Origin: Brevibacterium siliguriense
GTDB taxonomy: Bacteria > Actinomycetota > Actinomycetes > Actinomycetales > Brevibacteriaceae
DNA length: 64,000 bases
Assembly (NCBI RefSeq): GCF_900105315.1
Contig: NZ_LT629766.1
Coordinates: 2,604,001-2,668,000, forward strand
Direction: 5' to 3'
Position 1 is the stretch's first letter. Every line of letters begins with the position of its first letter. Both the position numbers and the translations under genes were made by a program. The notes beneath the pieces were generated by a model. It saw nothing but the letters and a program-made list of their open reading frames with translations. It was not told where the DNA came from and searched no databases. Shown here one piece after another: positions 63,308-64,000 of this stretch.

Positions 63308-64000
63308 TCAGCCTGCGGCGAATCCGGCGTCGCGCAGCAGCTTCTGGGCCGTGTCGGAGCCGAGGAACTTCACAAAGGCGTCGGCTTCGGCCTGGTTCTC
63401 GCTGGCCTTGACGGTGGCAGCGGGGTAGTTGTTGATGACCTTGTCGGCGCCGTCGAGTTCGACCTGTTCGACATCGCCGTCGGCGCGCGCGATATCGGTG
63501 ACGTAGACGATTCCGGCATCAGCCTGTCCGGCGCTGACCTTGCCGAGGACATCGGTCACGGAGTTCTCCTCGCTGACCGGGTCGAGAGTGACATCATTGA
63601 GCCCGGCCCATTTCCCCGTTGCGGCCCCACAGGGCACTTGGGGTGCGCAGACGACGAGGTCATTCCCCGTGAAGTCCTCCGAGCTCGCGATCGCCTTCGG
63701 ATTGCCGTCGGCCACGGCCAGGGTGAGCGTGTTCGAGGCGAACATCTCGGGGGTGCCGGCGAGCAGGTCGTCGGATGCCAGAGTGTCCATGGTCTTCTCA
63801 TCGGCGGTGGCGATGACGTCGGCAGGGGCGCCTTCGGAGATCTGGGAGACGAGGTCGGAGGAACCGGCGAAGGAGAACTTCACCTCGGGAGCGTTCGCAT
63901 CGGCTGCTGTGAACTCGTCGGCGATGTCCTCGAAGACCTCGGTGAGCGAGGCCGCGGCGAAGACTGTGACCTCAGCCGGCTGGTCAGATTCGGCCTCAGC
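63308..64000 (-). CDS. modA: Molybdate-binding protein ModA (N-terminus outside window)
   Basis: 231 codons visible, open at the window edge. EVTVFAAASLTEVFEDIADEF and FAGSSDLVSQISEGAPADVIATAD are ModA signatures with the oxyanion-binding serines; GIVYVTDIARA and NNYPAATVKASENQAEADAFVKFL follow. The residues at the edge (AEAESDQPAE) look like the linker after a lipoprotein signal. It delivers molybdate to the adjacent ModB-ModC. Confidence 0.93.
   Translation of the reverse strand, partial: AEAESDQPAEVTVFAAASLTEVFEDIADEFTAADANAPEVKFSFAGSSDLVSQISEGAPADVIATADEKTMDTLASDDLLAGTPEMFASNTLTLAVADGNPKAIASSEDFTGNDLVVCAPQVPCGAATGKWAGLNDVTLDPVSEENSVTDVLGKVSAGQADAGIVYVTDIARADGDVEQVELDGADKVINNYPAATVKASENQAEADAFVKFLGSDTAQKLLRDAGFAAG

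Noticed and set aside
1..64000. CRISPR arrays, insertion sequences, prophage or defence islands
   Set aside because: No direct-repeat arrays, transposase, integrase, or toxin/antitoxin signatures were found; tRNA genes show no adjacent integrase or duplicated tRNA ends.

Overview
This window is a high-GC actinobacterial chromosome segment. Mycothione reductase, a FasR-type regulator beside fabD-fabH-acpP-fabF, a glnA1/glnE/glnA2 cluster and several actinobacterial DUF families (3043, 4191, 3052, 3145) all point that way. The gluABCD set, polyphosphate glucokinase and overall gene content suggest Micrococcales, possibly Brevibacterium; that genus guess is inference. Gene order broadly matches the Mycobacterium tuberculosis block from the HesB-like gene through the E2, lipB, lipA, glnA1, glnE, glnA2 region to ahpE, aceE and fabD, so much of the window is an old conserved housekeeping region.

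Layout. 0-5.2 kb: the start of an unknown gene, an ErpA/HesB iron-sulfur carrier, an M20 dipeptidase, a DUF3043 membrane protein, PyrD and PepA. 5.3-12.8 kb: dihydrolipoamide dehydrogenase, a two-lipoyl-domain E2, an unknown pseudokinase-like membrane protein, LipB, LipA and a DUF4191 protein. Lipoate synthesis and the enzymes that use it therefore lie together, with aceE (E1) at 39.7 kb. 12.9-21.2 kb: an RDD protein, GlnA1, mycothione reductase, GlnE and GlnA2. 21.5-29.9 kb: alanine dehydrogenase, a GntR regulator, methionine aminopeptidase, PpgK, RNase P RNA, YaaA, a zinc-ribbon/Nif3 pair and an acyl-CoA synthetase. 30-38 kb: BioB, a uracil/xanthine permease, tRNA-Pro, a TetR regulator, tRNA-Val, two divergent cupin genes, a decayed DUF1801 gene, a divergent Lrp/PLP-lyase pair and a MerR regulator. 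38-47.5 kb: HIT, AhpE, DUF3052, AceE, FasR and the FAS-II operon. 47.6-56.4 kb: DUF3145, a CAT-anticodon tRNA, a degenerate EAL plus DICT-like protein, an MFS exporter, a flavin monooxygenase, tRNA-Asn, a DMT-like protein, a glycosyltransferase, GluQ and a GNAT. 56.4-64 kb: the gluABCD glutamate importer, a second acyl-CoA synthetase, a fused ModB-ModC and the start-truncated modA.

Regulatory layer. The sequence shows a 56-bp palindromic repeat in two copies with a compensatory base-pair change, perfect intercistronic hairpins after acpP and after gluB, a MerR-type promoter with a 19-bp spacer and a leaderless start, and a possible BioQ-like operator before bioB. No transposase, CRISPR array, phage gene or recognisable defence system was seen. 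The least explained loci are the palindrome family, the pseudokinase-like protein, the EAL/DICT protein and the cupin pair.
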